Made by a program: the position numbers and the translations under genes. From Rhizobium sullae (GTDB lineage Bacteria; Pseudomonadota; Alphaproteobacteria; Rhizobiales; Rhizobiaceae), in assembly GCF_900169785.1 (NCBI RefSeq), contig NZ_FWER01000061.1:39266-83102 (forward strand): a stretch of DNA of 43,837 bases, in the 5' to 3' direction. Position 1 is the stretch's first letter; each line of letters begins with the position of its first letter. Under the pieces are notes generated by a model that was not told where the DNA came from, did not search any database, and saw only the letters and a list, made by a program, of their open reading frames with translations. Below are positions 41,462 through 43,837 of the stretch, one piece after another.

Positions 41462-42604
41462 ATGACAGCTCACATCAACATTGCCGCATCCACCAAGATA
41501 TTGGTCCTTTCCGACGATGCTGCGGCCGCAAGCCTCATGCTCGATGTGTTCGGTGCGTTGTCGCGTTACGATGTGCGCCATGTGGCGCTGAAGGCGCTTG
41601 GCGAAAAAGGTCGGTTGGATTCGACGCAGTTCGACCTGATCGTTCTCGACGTCGACGACGGCGAATCGCTGCACCGTCCGGAACTGTTCGCGTTCCGCAC
41701 CAGCCATCGGGACATTCCCCTCGTTGTCGTTTCCGAAGATCTACCGGACGACATGCTGCGGCTGCTCTTCCGCCTGAATGGCAACGACTGGCTGAAGAAG
41801 CCGCTCGAGCGCCGCGCGTTGATTGAGGTAATCTCTACCCATGCTCCCGGCACCGGGGCAAGCGACAGCCGGGTCCATGCCGTGGTTTCGGCCGTCGGCG
41901 GTGCGGGCGCCAGCGTGATCGCTTCGTCGCTCGCGCATGTGCTTGCCCAGCCGACCAAGAATTCCGCGCCGCGGGTCGATCTGTTCGACATGGATTTTTC
42001 ATCGGGGTCGCTCGGCTATTATCTCAACCTTGTCAACGACTACGACCTGAAGCCGGTCATCGCCAATCCTTCCCGGGTCGATCTGGAGTTTATCGATCTG
42101 GTCCGCAAGCGTCATTCGGGCGGCTTTTCGCTGCTGTCCTTCAAGCAGCCGTCCGTTCTTCTGACGCCGAGGGGCTCCGAACTGGTGTTGCGGATGCTGG
42201 ACGTGGCAGCCTTTGAGAGCGATCACACCGTCATCGACATTCCTTACTACGATACGCCGTGGAAGTACGATGTGCTCAGCTCGGTCAACAGCATCTGCAT
42301 CGTGACCGAAATGACGATTCCTGCGCTTTCGCAAGCCAAGGACCTGTTCGCCAATCTGGTGCGGCTGCGCGGCAATTCGGATCAGATATTCATCGTCATC
42401 AACAAATATCGCACCAAGCTTTTCGGCCTCGGCGTTCGCCGGCAGCAAACGGAGAAGATATTCAGGGAGATCCCCACTCACGTCATCGCGGATGATTGGG
42501 ATACCCTAAGTGAGGCGGTTAATCGCGGGGTGCTGCCGGTGGAAGTGAATTCCCGAGCGCGCTTCTGTAGCGCGGTCGGCAAGCTCGGAGCACTGGTCCG
42601 ATGA
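41462..42604 (+). CDS. cpaE: Tad pilus localisation ATPase-like protein CpaE (TadZ)
   Basis: A 380-residue cytosolic protein. An N-terminal receiver-like domain (ILVLSDDAAAASLMLDVFGALSRYDV, then LIVLDVDDGESLHRPEL) is followed by a ParA/MinD-type domain (HAVVSAVGGAGASVIASSLAHVLA). The deviant Walker A reads GGAGAS, without the usual lysine-lysine-threonine pattern, as is common in CpaE/TadZ. It places the pilus machine at the cell pole. AGGAAAG precedes the ATG, and the end overlaps the L,D-transpeptidase gene as ATGA. Confidence 0.9.
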   Translation: MTAHINIAASTKILVLSDDAAAASLMLDVFGALSRYDVRHVALKALGEKGRLDSTQFDLIVLDVDDGESLHRPELFAFRTSHRDIPLVVVSEDLPDDMLRLLFRLNGNDWLKKPLERRALIEVISTHAPGTGASDSRVHAVVSAVGGAGASVIASSLAHVLAQPTKNSAPRVDLFDMDFSSGSLGYYLNLVNDYDLKPVIANPSRVDLEFIDLVRKRHSGGFSLLSFKQPSVLLTPRGSELVLRMLDVAAFESDHTVIDIPYYDTPWKYDVLSSVNSICIVTEMTIPALSQAKDLFANLVRLRGNSDQIFIVINKYRTKLFGLGVRRQQTEKIFREIPTHVIADDWDTLSEAVNRGVLPVEVNSRARFCSAVGKLGALVR

Positions 42605-43167
42605 AGGCGATCGACCGTCGGCGCATAAGGACCTGCGCCGCCATTCTTGGTCTTGCGGTTTTCGCGATGGCTGTCGCGGATGCCGCCGCAGGCGGGCTTG
42701 TGCCGCGAAGTCTCGGACCGAGGACGGGTGCCATGGTGACCATGGAGCAAAGTTACGCAGCAGGGACGATCGTCATTGTCAGCGGAAACCAGACGCTCGA
42801 CCTCGTCGTCTCCGGAAATCGGGCGATCCGCTATAAAATCGGTGTCGGTCGCGACGGATTTCGCTGGAGCGGCGTCGTGAAGGTCGGGCGCAAATCAGAG
42901 TGGCCTGAGTGGCGGCCACCGGCCGAGATGAAGGCGCGCTCGCCGCAACTTCCGGACCTTGTACCTCCAGGGCCGTTTAATCCCTTGGGCGCTCGGGGAA
43001 TCTATCTCTACAAGGGCAACACCGACACGCTTTACCGCATTCATGGAACGAACGAGCAGTCGACGGTCGGCGCCTTCGCGTCGTCGGGCTGCTTCCGCCT
43101 GAGCAACGCCGATGTCATCGATCTCTTTGAGCGGGTGAAGGTCGGTTCCACGGTCATTGTAAAATAG
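42601..43167 (+). CDS. L,D-transpeptidase (YkuD domain) in the Tad operon
   Basis: A 188-residue exported protein with a signal peptide (AAILGLAVFAMAVADAAAG). The YkuD catalytic motif is complete: His148 in RIHGT, then SSGCFR with Cys164 and Arg166. These enzymes cross-link or attach proteins to peptidoglycan. It lies between cpaE and cpaF with an ATGA overlap upstream and 16 bases to cpaF, so it is part of the operon. Local wall remodelling for the pilus is the natural inference. Confidence 0.9.
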   Translation: MKAIDRRRIRTCAAILGLAVFAMAVADAAAGGLVPRSLGPRTGAMVTMEQSYAAGTIVIVSGNQTLDLVVSGNRAIRYKIGVGRDGFRWSGVVKVGRKSEWPEWRPPAEMKARSPQLPDLVPPGPFNPLGARGIYLYKGNTDTLYRIHGTNEQSTVGAFASSGCFRLSNADVIDLFERVKVGSTVIVK

Positions 43168-43183
43168 TCGAGGGGTGGAAGGC

Positions 43184-43837
43184 ATGACGAACGGAATCAT
43201 CGGGCGTTTCTACAAGCAGCGGGAACCGGAAAACCGGGAGCATCCGGAGGCGATCGAACTGTCTCTAGCCGGTGCGGTTCCGCACGTCCCAGCTCGGCAA
43301 CCCGCGTCCGGCGAAGCGCCGGTACATGTCGAAGAAGCTTCGCTCGGGCCGGACATGGTGTCGGAGCGGGTCAATCTGCATCGTTACCTGCTCGATCGTA
43401 TCAACCTGGGCATTCTCGACACGCTCGACAACGAGGAGATTGCAACTGAGATCAGGCCTCTGGTCAAGGACTACATCCGGCGTAACAACTTTCCGCTCAA
43501 TGCCAAGGAAATCAATGATCTGATCCGCGATATCACCGACGAGATGCTCGGGCTGGGACCGATCGAGCCGCTACTGGCCGACGACACGATTGCCGACATT
43601 CTCATCAACGGCCACGATAGCGTCTATGTGGAGCGGGGCGGCAGGCTCGAAAGCACGGCCGTGCGTTTCAAGGACGAGGACCATCTGTTGCGGGTGATCA
43701 ACAAGATCGTCTCGGCGGTCGGTCGCCGCGTCGACGAATCGACGCCGATGGTCGATGCCCGCCTCAAGGATGGCTCGCGTGTGAACGTCGCCATTAGGCC
43801 GATCACGGTCGACGGACCGCTCGTTTCCATCAGAAAA
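43184..43837 (+). CDS. cpaF: Tad pilus motor ATPase CpaF (TadA), cut by window edge
   Basis: The 218 codons in the window cover the N-terminal half of this type II/IV secretion-type ATPase: a variable opening, then VNLHRYLLDRINLGILDTL, DITDEMLGLGPIEPLLADDTIADILINGHDSVYVERGG and VDESTPMVDARLKDGSRVNVAIRPI, all very typical of CpaF. The Walker A motif lies beyond the right edge. The ATG at 43184 follows GGTGGAAGG. It would drive pilin polymerisation. Confidence 0.95.
   Translation, partial: MTNGIIGRFYKQREPENREHPEAIELSLAGAVPHVPARQPASGEAPVHVEEASLGPDMVSERVNLHRYLLDRINLGILDTLDNEEIATEIRPLVKDYIRRNNFPLNAKEINDLIRDITDEMLGLGPIEPLLADDTIADILINGHDSVYVERGGRLESTAVRFKDEDHLLRVINKIVSAVGRRVDESTPMVDARLKDGSRVNVAIRPITVDGPLVSIRK

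Noticed and set aside
1..43837. CRISPR array, tRNA or rRNA genes, replication origin
   Set aside because: No regular spaced repeats, cloverleaf-like ends, rRNA-like segments or rep genes were noticed on reading through; a tRNAscan or Infernal run would settle RNA genes.

Overview
The window looks like a piece of a Rhizobiaceae (Sinorhizobium/Ensifer or Rhizobium type) replicon. The base composition is GC-rich, Tad-pilus and polysaccharide genes are of rhizobial type, and a bgsBA pair resembles the mixed-linkage beta-glucan genes of Sinorhizobium meliloti. No rRNA, tRNA, CRISPR or replication genes were seen. The density of transporters, polysaccharide genes and degraded DNA suggests an accessory or megaplasmid-like region, but that is inference.

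Region A (1-15.35 kb) is a two-part pyrimidine-related island. On the minus strand lie an M20-family carbamoylase (cut by the left edge), a class 1B dihydroorotate dehydrogenase and its PyrK-like electron-transfer subunit. A divergent XRE-type regulator follows. Then comes a plus-strand operon: ABC ATPase, permease, uridine-phosphorylase-like enzyme, NMT1/THI5-like binding protein, second permease, phosphopentomutase. A LysR regulator is divergent from a type-2 OMP decarboxylase. A second complete NMT1-type ABC importer lies on the minus strand and is divergent from a second XRE regulator that is a paralogue of the first. Each XRE gene sits beside clear dyad operators, and the two dyad types differ. 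The simplest reading is import and breakdown or salvage of a pyrimidine such as orotate, orotidine or uridine. The ring-opening enzyme is not in the window.

Region B (15.3-16.1 kb) is a ParDE-type toxin-antitoxin pair with a possible small third gene.

Region C (16.4-33.1 kb) is about cell-surface carbohydrate. It holds bgsB and bgsA, a secreted RTX protein carrying an SGNH hydrolase, a membrane acyltransferase, a small membrane peptide with a DCC thiol protein facing an HTTM membrane protein, a Wzx-like flippase, a phosphoribosyltransferase-HAD fusion, a GT4 glycosyltransferase, a two-subunit FAD sugar-dehydrogenase-like pair, and an ExoY-like sugar transferase whose usual catalytic Asp is Val.

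Region D (33.1-34.8 kb) is 1.7 kb without a convincing gene. It contains what may be the 5' stub of an IS110-type transposase.

Region E (34.8-43.8 kb) is a Tad/Flp pilus locus: prepilin peptidase cpaA divergent from the Flp pilin, then cpaB, cpaC, a small lipoprotein, a TadG-like protein, two TadE-like pseudopilins, cpaE, an L,D-transpeptidase and the start of cpaF, cut by the right edge.
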